DNA from: Xanthomonas fragariae
GTDB lineage: Bacteria > Pseudomonadota > Gammaproteobacteria > Xanthomonadales > Xanthomonadaceae
DNA: 64,000 nt
NCBI RefSeq assembly: GCF_017603965.1
Contig: NZ_CP071955.1
Location: 1,364,001-1,428,000, forward strand
Direction of reading: 5' to 3'
Shown: piece after piece, positions 38,001 to 47,800 of the stretch
Position numbering within the stretch: the first letter of the stretch is position 1
How the letters are laid out: each line of letters begins with the position of its first letter
Notes under the pieces: generated by a model
Seen by the model: only the letters and a program-made list of their open reading frames with translations
What the model was told of the DNA's origin: nothing
The model's database searches: none
Program-made: the position numbers and the translations under genes

Positions 38001-40411
38001 CCGATACCGTCGAAAGCAGCCTGTCTGCCTATACCGCAGACGAGAATATCGAGCGCGTTGTATTGGTCGAGGGCAGCAGTGCCCAGGCAGCCTATGGACG
38101 CGACGGCCGTCAGACCCTGATTGGCAACAGCCAGAACAATACGCTGGATGGCGGCAGTGGTGCCGACGACATGCGTGGCGGCGCGGGCAACGATATCTAT
38201 TATCTCGACGACGTCGGCGATACCGTGGTGGAGTTGTCAGCCCAGGGGACCGATACGGTCTACGCCATGGTGTCTGCCACGCTCTCAGCCAATGTCGAGA
38301 ACGGTTATCTGGATGGACAAGGAAACCTGTCGCTGATCGGCAACGCATCGGCCAATCGGCTCTACGGCAGTAGCGGCCATAACGTGCTCGACGGTGGTCA
38401 GGGCAATGACATCATGGAAGGTTACGGCGGTGACGATAACTACTACGTCGATACCGATTCGGACCGGGTCACCGAGTCCGCCAACGCGGGCATCGATACC
38501 GTCGTGCGCTCCGCCGGTTCGCAGGTGCAGTTAGCCGGCAATGTCGAGAACCTGCGCTTGACCGGCAGTGGGCAAGCCACGGGCAACGCACTGGACAATC
38601 TCATCGAAGGCAGCGAAGCGGCCAATACCCTGCTTGGCCTTGCCGGTAACGACACGTTGAACGGACGCGGTGGTAACGACCAGCTGGCCGGTGGCGCCGG
38701 CAATGACCGGCTGATTGGCGGCGCCGGCGACGATACCTATGTCATCGATGGCAGCTCTGGCAGCGACATCATCAACAACACCGGTGGCGGCAACGACACC
38801 TTGCTGGTGAATGGCGTGGCCAGCAGCCGGCTGTCGTTCAAGCGCGACGGCAACGACCTCCTGGTGCACATCGATGGCGCTACGATCGCAGCGGCACGCG
38901 TCAGCGGCCACTTCCTGGGCGGTGATGCCGGCATGGATGTCGTGCAAGCCAGCAACGCACGCTATACCGCAACGCAGATCGCACAGCTGATCAACAGCAG
39001 CAGTCCCGACCGGACCATCAATGGCACCGCCTCCGGAGAGCAACTGACTGGCGGGACTGGCAGGGATCTGATCGACGGACTGGGCGGTAACGACACCTTG
39101 TTGGGCATGGGCGGCAACGATACCTTGCGAGGTGGCGCCGGCAACGACACATTGTCCGGTGGCAGCGGCAATGGCACCGGCAGCGGTGACGACACGTTGG
39201 AGGGTGGCGCTGGCAACGACACATTGCGCGGTGAGGATGGCGATGACCTCATGCTGGGCGGCGCCAACGACGATACCTATGTATTCGGCAGCGGCCGCGA
39301 TGTGATTGACAATACCGGAGGCGGTATCGACCGTCTGCAATTCCAGGATGGACAACCGGTCAGCAACCTACGATTCACCCGCGATGGGGATGACCTGGTG
39401 ATTGCATTGGCCAGCGGCGCTAATAGCAGTGTGCGTGTGACCAAGCACTTCCTTGGCGGCGATTTCGCGTTGGATGTCCTGCAGCCCGGCAGCGGCACCC
39501 AGTTGGATACCGCAGCGATCAATGCCCGTGTGTCCAGCAGTGACGGCGAGGCCAATCCGGCCGACTATGCGCGCGTGCTGACCGGTACCGCCGCGAACGA
39601 TCAGCTGAGCGGCAATACAAGCAAGGAACTGCTCCGCGGCCTGGCCGGCAACGACACCCTATTTGGCATGCTCGGTGACGACCGCATCGAAGGCGGTGAT
39701 GGCGATGATTTTCTGTGGGGTGGCAGCGGTTCTTTCGGCGGATCGGGCAACGACATGCTCTACGGTGGCGCGGGCAACGACACTCTCGTTGGCGAGGACG
39801 GCAACGACCTGTTGTTCGGTGGTACGGGTGACGATGTCTACACCTATCGTGAGGGCAATGGCGTGGACACCGTGAGTGTCGGTGGCGGCAGCGATTCCAT
39901 CTTCATGACTGGTATCGAGCGGACGCGTTTGAGCTTCCACCGCAACGGCGACGACCTGATCGTGCGAGTGGACGGCGACGCCAATCAGCAGGTGAGCGTG
40001 CTCAAGCACTTCCTGGGCAGCGACAACGCTCTATGGATGATCCAGCCCGAAGATGGTGGGCACGGCATTTCAGCGGCGGAGTTCGAAACATTGCTGACAC
40101 CGATGCAAGCTGGCAATACCACGGCATCGGCTAGCCGCACCTCAGGCAGTAATCGTTTGATGGCTTCTGTGTCGACCGAGATTGTGGCCGTTGACCACAC
40201 CAAGGATCCGCTGGCCACCACTGCGTCCCGACGTCCGGTGCAGCGTGCGGTATTGGCTGAGGTCAATCAGTTGGTCGATGCAATGGGCGTGTTTCAAACC
40301 GGCGCTGCGAATCTCGACGTCGGCTTGGCGCCTGACGTAGAGGCTGGAATTCTGGGCGGAGCAAGATCTTGGGTGGCGCAAAATGCCAGTAGTCGTTATC
40401 AGATCCAATAA
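32012..40411 (+). CDS. Giant RTX (hemolysin-type calcium-binding repeat) protein
   Basis: A 2799-residue predicted type I secretion substrate without signal peptide. Residues 1-255 form a non-repetitive N-terminal region with no recognised motif (includes GFMAEAFLGQLDI-like helices and DSWTMNTPFELLDEDQR). A first short block of GGxGxDxUx nonapeptides covers about 270-340. The main block runs about 649-1040, more than 35 near-continuous repeats such as GGAGNDTIDGDDGDD. Further RTX clusters are separated by beta-rich modules up to about 2650. A cadherin/He-PIG-like domain lies at about 1836-1930 (NDPPVANW, FVDDADETLTYAVDG, GTISGTPP). The C-terminal 130 residues lack repeats and should contain the secretion signal. 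No lipase, protease or acyltransferase-dependent hemolysin core was recognised, and no hlyC-type gene is nearby. Confidence 0.92.
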   Translation: MVNKMNLENLSQARALLEAGRIEDMYAYIATFGHRYSRLASGVARGNMFSGLSALEFLEETASAAGTPVDSADIQDVRRRMAEAFLGQLDIIARDNGGSVVREITADEAWAFHSDVFLGLNLPTDSWTMNTPFELLDEDQRNELWDVLLDSNGRWPFDSASGIRLALTVWQNSDGSGKAASWFDRLGYNPDIFSAWLARVGTESLEDNPLSLLNPSAALAEFLVAMGLDSTDGEINQDQLREFMAALSAPLRIFTGPDKGAAVYGSVQNDMLAGTDTGDLLYGMDGSDTLEGRAGDDILAGGIGNDVLRGGVGNDTIFGEDGNDILDGGTGSDRLRGGAGMDTYVLYAGAPGDIDRITDADGIGVLEIDGNSNWAVGLVATSENTWEAADGYIRVTVASAGDSKQLVIRLGTTGGTTIVENWTPGTFGILLPGYRPPSDPTVGTDQSDYLNPYIDALPSTPVHLAGGAGRDMILGTDNDAADLLEGGDGSDIINANGGSDLILAGGGNDFVSGFGDEATAYGGKGDDVLSARHAFGFNFRVSPELPMDETTVWRDIESYFSWQGAKQMTTDGTGGLVGYATFTLGDAFDFSGKSGVAGWTYRFQRIDTSRYSLQYFSAAEPDGVTGTNGVFAFGGGVGDTHTIGVSLYGEEGDDVLIGGAGSDLLDGGTGDDVISGSAGQDMVFGGDGNDLLSGGTGNDRLDGGEGTDEIYGEAGADVIDGGTGNDLLWGDGQSDQLTGGDDILHGGAGNDQLVGQAGDDILSGGADDDLLAGGTGQDRLLGDGGNDELQGGDGDDLLDGGVGDDVLHGQAGKDVLFGGDGADQMAGGDDDDRLDGGSGDDLLLGQQGNDILLGGAGYDELQGGEGDDRLTGGTGNDRLFGEAGSDVLDGGDGNDFLNGGSDSDKLSGGVGADTLNGGDGDDLLDSGDSNDILDGEAGNDTIYGGAGNDTIDGDDGDDLIQAGIGDDSVYGGAGNDVIDAEDGNDNVTAAQGNDRVHGGAGNDYLEGGEGDDVLAGDEGNDILLGDAGNDTLDGGDGQNQYRFRRGFGTDTVLVKQGSTDLLYFLDGITADELRYVREGQDLVVSLESGDSVRVVGYFAAATAVRIQTDDLKVVTRSQFDTGIMYGTPIRGGTDADTLNGTKDNERLYGLHGNDTIDGGDGNDLIEGGAGDDTLTDGRGGDVLLGGDGNDTIHLVADGMADEDLVDGGSGDDTYHVALGSGYDVIGRLDAADAGSDVIHMVGVNSDAVTNFQISGTTLGVMIASGGWSNASVSNALMLEGFLANNNHRIVFADGVEFTAANFEARWWSGTSGDDLQTGTFAPDSMDGGAGNDTLSGMGGSDTLQGGDGDDILDGGEDNDTLYDGAGADIVRGGAGNDRIYASVDSSIDRFVGGSGDDRYCYNHTFYSSTWRTTVNSSEIEELENGGIDTIYSNYHDVILGANIENAVITPSNYWWPGEPNRITGNALDNVIQIVLNSTSDTQEYILDGAGGKDTLIGGFTRDTYIVDGLDDVIVENGFSDSSDTVQASIDYSIEGREELENLRLTGNAVRGTGNSDNNIIEGHLVDAVNRLAGLDGNDTYLITRKDQVIEQAGGGNDTVVIAGWDELTSQAMWVSVADYANVENLRLYNIGTQGPNGTIALRANLQGDLGDNVLTGNMYANEIRGGAGNDVIRGNHFLTEFNLAISSNEADTLYGEEGDDTIHAALYGADIHGGRGNDVLYGTVGFNGDGRTYGTRAGSDNFFYEAGDGTDRIISVNGSRDTDRVIFGEGIIAEQATWTRDGFDLIVQLGTAADDRLIIEGYWREDWNNPGELVLVRTIDEFVFADGTIRRGDLAQLQITNDPPVANWFQYDVSPRTGQAFSLALPAGSFVDDADETLTYAVDGPEWLQIDSATGTISGTPPLGLEWFGFNLIATDQHGASTAMYLELRTVAVIEGTADDDSLVGTWQREELLGFGGNDRLAGNGGGDVLRGGAGDDTYVLDSQDMTTIVELEGEGTDTVESSLSAYTADENIERVVLVEGSSAQAAYGRDGRQTLIGNSQNNTLDGGSGADDMRGGAGNDIYYLDDVGDTVVELSAQGTDTVYAMVSATLSANVENGYLDGQGNLSLIGNASANRLYGSSGHNVLDGGQGNDIMEGYGGDDNYYVDTDSDRVTESANAGIDTVVRSAGSQVQLAGNVENLRLTGSGQATGNALDNLIEGSEAANTLLGLAGNDTLNGRGGNDQLAGGAGNDRLIGGAGDDTYVIDGSSGSDIINNTGGGNDTLLVNGVASSRLSFKRDGNDLLVHIDGATIAAARVSGHFLGGDAGMDVVQASNARYTATQIAQLINSSSPDRTINGTASGEQLTGGTGRDLIDGLGGNDTLLGMGGNDTLRGGAGNDTLSGGSGNGTGSGDDTLEGGAGNDTLRGEDGDDLMLGGANDDTYVFGSGRDVIDNTGGGIDRLQFQDGQPVSNLRFTRDGDDLVIALASGANSSVRVTKHFLGGDFALDVLQPGSGTQLDTAAINARVSSSDGEANPADYARVLTGTAANDQLSGNTSKELLRGLAGNDTLFGMLGDDRIEGGDGDDFLWGGSGSFGGSGNDMLYGGAGNDTLVGEDGNDLLFGGTGDDVYTYREGNGVDTVSVGGGSDSIFMTGIERTRLSFHRNGDDLIVRVDGDANQQVSVLKHFLGSDNALWMIQPEDGGHGISAAEFETLLTPMQAGNTTASASRTSGSNRLMASVSTEIVAVDHTKDPLATTASRRPVQRAVLAEVNQLVDAMGVFQTGAANLDVGLAPDVEAGILGGARSWVAQNASSRYQIQ

Positions 40412-40437
40412 TTGGGCTGGGTCGTCGATGGCATTTT

Positions 40438-40471
40438 GGGGGGGCAGCACGCGCATGCGTGCTGCCCCCCC
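40438..40471 (+). terminator. Strong hairpin after the RTX gene
   Basis: A run of seven G, then CAGCACGCGCATGCGTGCTG, then seven C: a perfect 34-bp palindrome, 27 bp after the RTX stop. Stability is very high, but no U-tract follows. Confidence 0.65.
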
Positions 40472-40695
40472 CTCCTCGCAGTGAAGAAACGGTGTATGGC
40501 TTCTGGAAGCGCAGGTCCAGAAGTAGGTCGCAAAGTACGGCGCATGCCAGGCGCTGTACCAAGATGATCTCAGCGGAGATCAGTACCAGCCGCGGGCCTG
40601 TGATGGTGATGACCTTAACCGAGTTTGCTAAGGGGCCGATGCAGCGCAGTTTCCAAGGGAGAGGGTGGATACGGTGATGGGAGGGGGCGGTGGTG

Positions 40696-40836
40696 GCGCC
40701 GGCACATGTCCTTGATGGCAATGCCGGCCTCCGCTTCGCGCAGTAAGCGGACGATCTGCTCTTCGGTAAAACGCTTCTTCACGTCCAATCTCCTTGGAGT
40801 AGGGAATTGGACTCCAAACTGAGGTGCTACTCAAAA
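40696..40836 (-). pseudogene. Remnant of another IS3-family element (OrfA start and left end)
   Basis: On the minus strand a GTG frame reads VKKRFTEEQIVRLLREAEAG followed by IAIKDMCRR, the typical opening of IS407-group OrfA, then loses similarity. Upstream sequence (TGAGTAGCACCTCAG) is probably the terminal repeat. The rest of the element is gone. The 40472-40695 stretch before it shows no gene. Confidence 0.65.
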
Positions 40837-41131
40837 TTGGGGGGGCGTCGAGTGGGTGAAAGATCATTTTCACCCTGCGCTGCGTTGGCGCAGCGTCCTG
40901 CCGGCACTCATATAGCTTCCGCTAGCTCCTTGCTTTCAGGGGATGCGTCACGTGTCTCAGACGCTGCGACAGCGCTGCCGATACTCTGGGCTATGGACAG
41001 AGCCAAGCTGCGTATCCACCTCGAACACTTAGATGCAGCAGTGCGAGCACTACGGGCGTCGAGTCCGGATCGCCGCCACTTCTTGCGGGCGTTCGCGGAT
41101 ATGGTTCGGGTCATCGAGGCGAAGGCACTTA

Positions 41132-41997
41132 GAGCGGCTAACAAAACCCAGGAAGAAGCCGTAAGCAGATGATGGAGCATGCAAGCGAGAGCAACGCCAA
41201 GTGGAGATCGATGCGGCGTTCAAAGCGGATGCGCAGTTTGCCCATGCCTGCGAACCAGGCATGCGTGCGCTCGACGACCCAGCGATGACGGCCCAACCGG
41301 TCGTTGCGCTCGATTCCCTTGCGTGCGATCCGCGCAATGATGCCGCGCTGCTTGAGGAAGGCGCGACAGCGGTCGATGTCGTAAGCCTTGTCGGCGTGCA
41401 ATTTGTCTGGCCAACGTCGCGGGCGCCCTGGTTTGCCACCAATTGGCGGCAAGGCGTCGATCAACTCCTCGAACACGACCGAGTCGTGCCGATTGGCGCC
41501 GGTGACGCACACTGCCAAGGGCACGCCGTTGCGGTCCACGATCAGATGCCGTTTGCTGCCGAGTTTGCCGCGATCGGTCGGGTTTGGCCCGGTGTAGGCG
41601 CCCCCCGGGGGGAGGCCACACTGGCGGCGTCCAGACTGGCTCGGCTCAGATCCAGCCTCTGGGCGCGACGCAGCTCGGTCAGCAACACCTGATGCAGACG
41701 ATGCCACACACCGGCGGCTTGCCAATCACGCAACCGGCGCCAGCAGGTCATGCCGCTGCCATAGCCCAGTTCCACAGGCAGGTCTTCCCATGGCATGCCC
41801 GTGCGCAAGACATAGACGATGCCGTTGAGGGCTTGCTGATCACTGATGCGCGGCCGTCCACCTTTGGGCGAACGCTTCACTTGGGGAATCAGCGGCTCGA
41901 TGCGCTTCCACAGCGCAATGGGGATCTCTTTGCGACGTGTCATGTCCGCAATTTTGCCACCGGCGAGACAAGATTCAAGGGGTTTTGTTAGACGCTC
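41132..41997 (-). mobile_element. IS5-family (IS427-type) element, copy B (866 bp)
   Basis: It is flanked by a perfect TTA duplication (41129-41131 and 41998-42000) and has the same terminal repeats and length as copy A, inverted relative to it. Protein differences from copy A are few (for example KGIERND here, KGIARND in copy A). Confidence 0.93.
41138..41943 (-). CDS. IS427-type transposase, copy B (two frames, -1 frameshift)
   Basis: The first frame spans 41943-41542 (MTRRKEIPIALWKRIEPLIP), and the second ends at 41138 with the Glu motif WVVERTHAWF. The frames join at the C6G6 run at 41601-41612, as in copy A. Catalytic residues are retained in both parts. Confidence 0.85.
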
Positions 41998-42198
41998 TTA
42001 GTTCGAACAATGCCAAGTTGGTTGAGCGTCGGGTTGACGAGATCCTGGCCTGGCATGGCCTCAAAGGCACGGACGAACAAAGCTGAGGTAGCGTCGATTA
42101 CCGCCAGCATCCCGCTCGAGCAGTGAAACCGCCGGTGCAACTATGTCCATAAAGGCTACCGCTCAGCGAAACCTGAGCAGCTCTACTTAGAAGGAGCC

Positions 42199-42428
42199 AT
42201 GCCTCACGGAACGCTATTGGTCGATCAAAATATTTTCAAACCCATACTACCTAAACGAAGCAGTACGCAACTGCTTCGCGTCCGGCGCTCCGCATTGCAG
42301 TGCCAGCTTAGGATGCACGTAATGATGAAGAGCAAGGTCGAGTTGATCTACTGCATCATGGTGGTGGCCACAGCCGTCATGGCGGGCATCGTCAAATGCA
42401 CGGTGGCGGCTACCTGCCCTAACTGTAG
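42199..42428 (+). other. Short open frame cut by IS3 copy 4, possible gene 5' end
   Basis: An ATG at 42199 has an excellent AGAAGGAG box and opens MPHGTLLVDQNIFKPILPKR, with a later hydrophobic segment IYCIMVVATAVMAGIVK; the frame runs into the IS3 element. The sequence right of the element is unrelated (a transposase remnant), so the gene cannot be rejoined. Nothing is recognised between 42087 and 42198. Confidence 0.3.
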
Positions 42429-42467
42429 TGAACCGCCCCGGGATTTCGGGAGGCTGTTTGGTTTGAG

Positions 42468-43352
42468 TCACGCCGCTTTGGCGTAACCGGCCTGTTGTCG
42501 ATAGTAAGCCTCTTCGGCTTCCGCTGGCGGAATGTTCCCGATCGACCCCAGCAAGCGTTTGTGGTTGTACCAGTCCACCCAATCCAGCGTGGCCAGTTCC
42601 ACATCCTGGCGGTTGCGCCACGCGCGCCGGTGGATCACCTCGGCCTTGTACAACCCGTTGATCGTCTCGGCCAACGCGTTGTCATAGCTATCGCCCACGC
42701 TGCCCACCGACGGCTCGATCCCGGCGTCGGCCAGCCGCTCGGTGTAGCGGATCGACACATACTGCACGCCGCGGTCGGAGTGGTGGATCAGGCCGCCTTC
42801 GGTTGGACGACGCGCATGCAGCGCCTGCTCCAGCGCGTCCAGCACGAAGTCCGTGTGCGCCGTCTGCGACACCTTCCAGCCCACGATCCGCCGTGCGTAC
42901 ACGTCGATCACGAAGGCCACGTACACGAACCCGGCCCAGGTCGAGACATACGTGAAGTCGCTGACCCACAGTCGGTTCGGCGACGGCGCATGGAACTGTC
43001 GGTTCACCTTGTCCAGCGGGCACGGCCGCTTGTCGCTGATCGTGGTCTTGACCACCTTCCCGCGTACCACGCCGCGCAGGCCAAGTGCGCCCATCAGTCG
43101 CTCCACCGTGCAGCGGGCCACCGCATAGCCCTCGCGCTTGAGCTGCCGCCAGACCTTGCGCACGCCGTACACCTGTCGGTTCTGCTCCCATACCCGCCGG
43201 ATCTGCGGGCGCAGCGCCTGGTCCTTCCACCAGCGGTTCGGGCGCAAGTTCGCGTCCGCTTCCCGCTGCGCGTGGCGGTAATACGTCGACGGGGCAACCT
43301 GCAGCACCTTGCAGATTGGCTCGACCCCGTGAACATCGCAATGTTCGGTCAC
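42468..43352 (-). CDS. IS3 copy 4 OrfB
   Basis: 294 residues, identical to copy 2 OrfB, with an intact DDE triad (SDFTYVST, HHSDRGVQY, ALAETINGLYK). Confidence 0.92.
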   Translation of the reverse strand: MTEHCDVHGVEPICKVLQVAPSTYYRHAQREADANLRPNRWWKDQALRPQIRRVWEQNRQVYGVRKVWRQLKREGYAVARCTVERLMGALGLRGVVRGKVVKTTISDKRPCPLDKVNRQFHAPSPNRLWVSDFTYVSTWAGFVYVAFVIDVYARRIVGWKVSQTAHTDFVLDALEQALHARRPTEGGLIHHSDRGVQYVSIRYTERLADAGIEPSVGSVGDSYDNALAETINGLYKAEVIHRRAWRNRQDVELATLDWVDWYNHKRLLGSIGNIPPAEAEEAYYRQQAGYAKAA

Positions 43353-43360
43353 GAACGTGG

Positions 43361-43681
43361 TCAGGGCTTGAAGCGGCGGTCGAGCTCCGCCTGGGCAAAA
43401 TACGCGCTGGCCTTGCGCAGGATCTCGTTGGCTTGCCTCAGCTCGCGCACTTCGCGTTCCAGCGCTTTCATCCGCGTCCGCTCGTCCGTCGTCAGCCCCT
43501 GACGCTTGCCGGCATCACGCTCGGCCTGACGCACCCAGTTGCACAGCGTCTGCGACGAACAGCCAATCTTCCCGGCAATCGATTCGATCGCCGCCCACTG
43601 CGAGCCGTACTCGCCCTGATGCTCCCGCACCAGCCGAACCGCGCGCTCTCGCACTTCCGGTGAATATTTCGTCTTGCTCAT
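43361..43681 (-). CDS. IS3 copy 4 OrfA
   Basis: 106 residues, identical to copy 2 OrfA (zipper segment [20 protein letters not shown]). Confidence 0.92.
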   Translation of the reverse strand: MSKTKYSPEVRERAVRLVREHQGEYGSQWAAIESIAGKIGCSSQTLCNWVRQAERDAGKRQGLTTDERTRMKALEREVRELRQANEILRKASAYFAQAELDRRFKP

Positions 43682-43732
43682 CGCCCCATCTTCTCAAGAG
43701 TTGGAGCCTCCCGAAATCCCGGGGCGGTTCAT

Positions 43733-43795
43733 GGTTCAACTGGCGACCTGTCGCCTGTAGAGTTCGAGCGGCGCTACGCGCAACGAGGGTCTTGA
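43733..43795 (+). pseudogene. C-terminal tip of another IS3-family OrfB
   Basis: The frame directly right of IS3 copy 4 reads [20 protein letters not shown] and stops at 43793. This matches the RRHGSxxxLSPVEFE-type ending of IS3-family integrases other than the four copies here. Only the last 20 codons remain. Confidence 0.6.
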
Positions 43796-43818
43796 GTGTC
43801 TACGGAACCCTGGGCGTA

Positions 43819-44811
<993 letters not shown>

Positions 44812-44846
44812 GGGTCGATCCTTGCCAATCGGCTCGGGGAGCGCGG

Positions 44847-47800
44847 TCAGCGGGGGTGAGTGGCTTGCCAGTCTCGTAGCGAGGCTTCGGCGCGACGGAA
44901 GTCGAAATCTTCGATTGCGCGTTGCAGTGCTTCCTGCAAGTTGCGCGATAAACGGGGCGCGCAGATCAGCAGCGCTTGGTCGATCTTGTCGGCATCGTCG
45001 CTGGCGAGGGCCGCTTCGAGAATCTGCAGGCTGTCGGCGTCCAGCGCGATGCCATCGTCATCGGTTGCCTGGTCACTGTCGCTGCTGTGCACAAACGCGT
45101 GGATTGCCTCGGCGGTGCGCTGCATGGTGTCCTTCAGCGCAATCAACGAGCTGGTGATGTCCTGGCCTTCGTCGATACGTGTTTCCAGATCGCCGGCCGC
45201 ACCAGCCAGCGCCGGTAGCGCCAGCGTGCCGGCGCCACCACGCAGCTTATGCGCCATGGCGCCGATGGCCGATAGTTCGTTATTGCGTAGATGCTCGGCC
45301 GCCACCTCGGCCGGGTCCGGATTGTCGCGCAGCAACTTGAGCAGATAACGCGCGTAAGGCTCGCGTTCGCGCCACAGGCTGCGCGCACGTGTGGCATCCA
45401 GAAGTTCCGGATCGCTGTGCTCCCACTCCGGGCCGGCGTATCCCTCGGTCTCGTGGGGGAGCGACGGAATACGCCGCATGCCGGGCTGCAAAAAGTGGCG
45501 AATGACGCTCACCAGTTCCTCGACGTTGAATGGCTTGGCGATAAAACCATTCATGCCGGCTTCCAGCGCTTTTTCTTGCTGCGGCCGGAACGCACCGGCG
45601 GTCAACGCGATCACCGGAAGGCTGGCCAGGGCAGGGATCTGCCGCAGACGGCGCGTGGCCTCGTAACCATCCACCACCGGCATTTGTACGTCCATCAACA
45701 CCAAATGGAACAGGTCCGGCGCGCGTTTTAGCGTGCTGACCGCCTGTTCGCCATCGTGCGCGACGGTGACCATGGCACCTTCGCCTTCGAGAATGCGCTG
45801 TGCTACTTCGCAGTTGATCTCGCTGTCGTCGACCAACAGCAGATGCGCGCCTTCCAGGCGACGCGCGACAAAGGTGGGCGTGGCCAGTCGCGCGCCGTGG
45901 CGCTCGTCGACCAGTTGTTCGACCAGGCGATGCAACGCGGCGCTGGTCACCGGCTTGGTCATCACCGCATCCAGATCCTGTTGCTCGGGATGCTGTTCCA
46001 GCAGGCGGCGCTCGTAGGCAGTGACCATCACGATCACCGGATGCGGCCCCGGTACGGCACGTGCGCGGATCTGGCGCGCAATCGCCACGCCGTCGATGTC
46101 CGGCATGCGCCAGTCGAGCAGGAAGATGTCGTAGGGCTGGCTGGCCTGTTCGATCGCCTGCAACGCGGCCTGGCCGCTGGCCACTGCATCCACGCGCCAG
46201 CCGAGTTCGGTGGCGATCCTCACCAAGTTGTGGAGCGCGGCATCGTGGTCGTCGGCAATCAGCACACGTGGCATCGCTTCGGGCGGCAGCGCGGGCAGGT
46301 CGCGTTGTGCCTGCGGCGGCGCGGATTTTTCCAGCGTCACTACAAAATAGAACTCGCTGCCGCGGCCGGGCACGCTTTCCACTTCCAGCTCGCCGCCCAT
46401 CAATTCGATCAGGCGCCGGCTGATGGTCAAGCCCAATCCGCTGCCGCCGTAGCGCCGGCTGGTGGAGGTATCGGCCTGAAGAAACGGCGAGAAGATCAAG
46501 CTCTGCTTTTCCTTGGAGATGCCGATGCCGGTGTCGCGCACCGAGAACAGCAGCTTGAGTTTGTTGGTATCGCCACTGGGGAAACGCCGCACCGACACCA
46601 CCACTTCGCCTTGCTCGGTGAATTTGATCGCGTTGCCGACCAGGTTGACCAGCACCTGATTGATGCGCAGCGCATCGCCAAGCAGCCAGCGGCTATCGCG
46701 CGGCAACGGTTCGACGATCATCTCCACCGGCTTGGCGCTGAGCGAGGAACGCATCAGGTCGGCGATGTTGTCGAACAGTTGATTGAGATCGAACGGTGCA
46801 CGTTCCAGATCGATGCGGCCAGCTTCGATCTTGGAGAAGTCCAGGATGTCGTTGATGATTTCCAGCAGCGTGCGCGCGGAGCGATCGATCTTGGTGACCA
46901 TATCCTGGGCGGCGCCGGGCAGTTCGCTACGCTGAAGTAGATACAACATGCCCAGGATGGCGTTCATCGGCGTGCGGATCTCGTGGCTCATATTGGCCAG
47001 GAAATCGGACTTGGACTGGTTGGCGCTCTTTGCCGCATCCATCGCCAGACGCAGCTGTTTTTCGTGCAGCTTCTGCTCGGTGAGATCCACTGCCATGCCC
47101 AGGTAGCCGATTACCTGGTCGTGATCGTCGCGCAAGGTGCTCAAGGTCAGCAGTACCGGCAGGCGGCGACCGTCCTGGCTGACATACGTCCACTCGCTGG
47201 TGTCGCTGCGGCCCAGGCTGGTCAGCGCGGCGACCGCTTCCAACGTATGTGCCACCGGCGTGCCGGTCTGGTCGGAGAGCATATGCGCGCGCTTTTGCAA
47301 TTCTTCCGGTTCGACAAACTGGCTGGCCTTGCGCCGGCCAATGACGTCTTGGGCGTTGTAGCCCAGCAGTTTTTCTGCAGCGGGATTGAACAGTGTGACA
47401 AAGCCGCTGGAGTCGGTGGCGATGATGGCGTAACCGGCATGCGCCAGAATCGCGCGCTGCAGCACCGAAAACTTCACCAGCTCGCTGGTGCGTTCGGCCA
47501 CCTGGTGTTCGAGTGAGGCGTTGAGATCGATGATGCGCTGATGCGAGTGCAGGCGCTCGGAGATGTCGCGGAAGAAATGCGAGTGCCCGCTAAGCGTGCC
47601 TTCGCGTTCGATGATCGGCGCTTTGCTGGCCAGCACGTAGACCTGGTGGCCATTGCGATGACGCATGCTCTGCGCGGCAGCCACAGCCGCCGGACGCGCA
47701 TCGTCGGCGTTGTCGATCTCCGGCACTGCATACGGTTGCGGCCAGAGCAGCGTCGTCAGGTCCTGGCCGATCGCTTCCTCGGACGTGTAACCGAACATTG

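Larger units (their letters stand above)
40993..42086 (+). pseudogene. Small gene interrupted by IS427-type copy B
   Basis: Removing the element and one TTA copy gives an uninterrupted 74-residue frame: MDRAKLRIHLEHLDAAVRAL, RRHFLRAFADMVRVIEAKAL, then SSNNAKLVERRVDEILAWHG and a TGA at 42084. It is a helical, charged small protein that I do not recognise. Exact restoration of the frame supports a real gene before insertion. As it stands, the frame runs into the element and ends early. Confidence 0.55.
42429..43731 (-). mobile_element. IS3-family element, copy 4 (1303 bp)
   Basis: Its proteins are identical to those of copy 2 and it lies in the same orientation. The flanks come from different sequences and show no target duplication, which points to recombination or deletion after insertion. 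With copy 2 it forms direct repeats around 22.6 kb that include the RTX locus. Confidence 0.92.

Noticed and set aside
32012-40411. Many long frames on the minus strand through the RTX gene, rich in Ala/Val or Ser/Pro.
   Set aside because: They are shadows of the Gly/Asp-rich calcium-binding repeats; none has a start, family character or independent signal.
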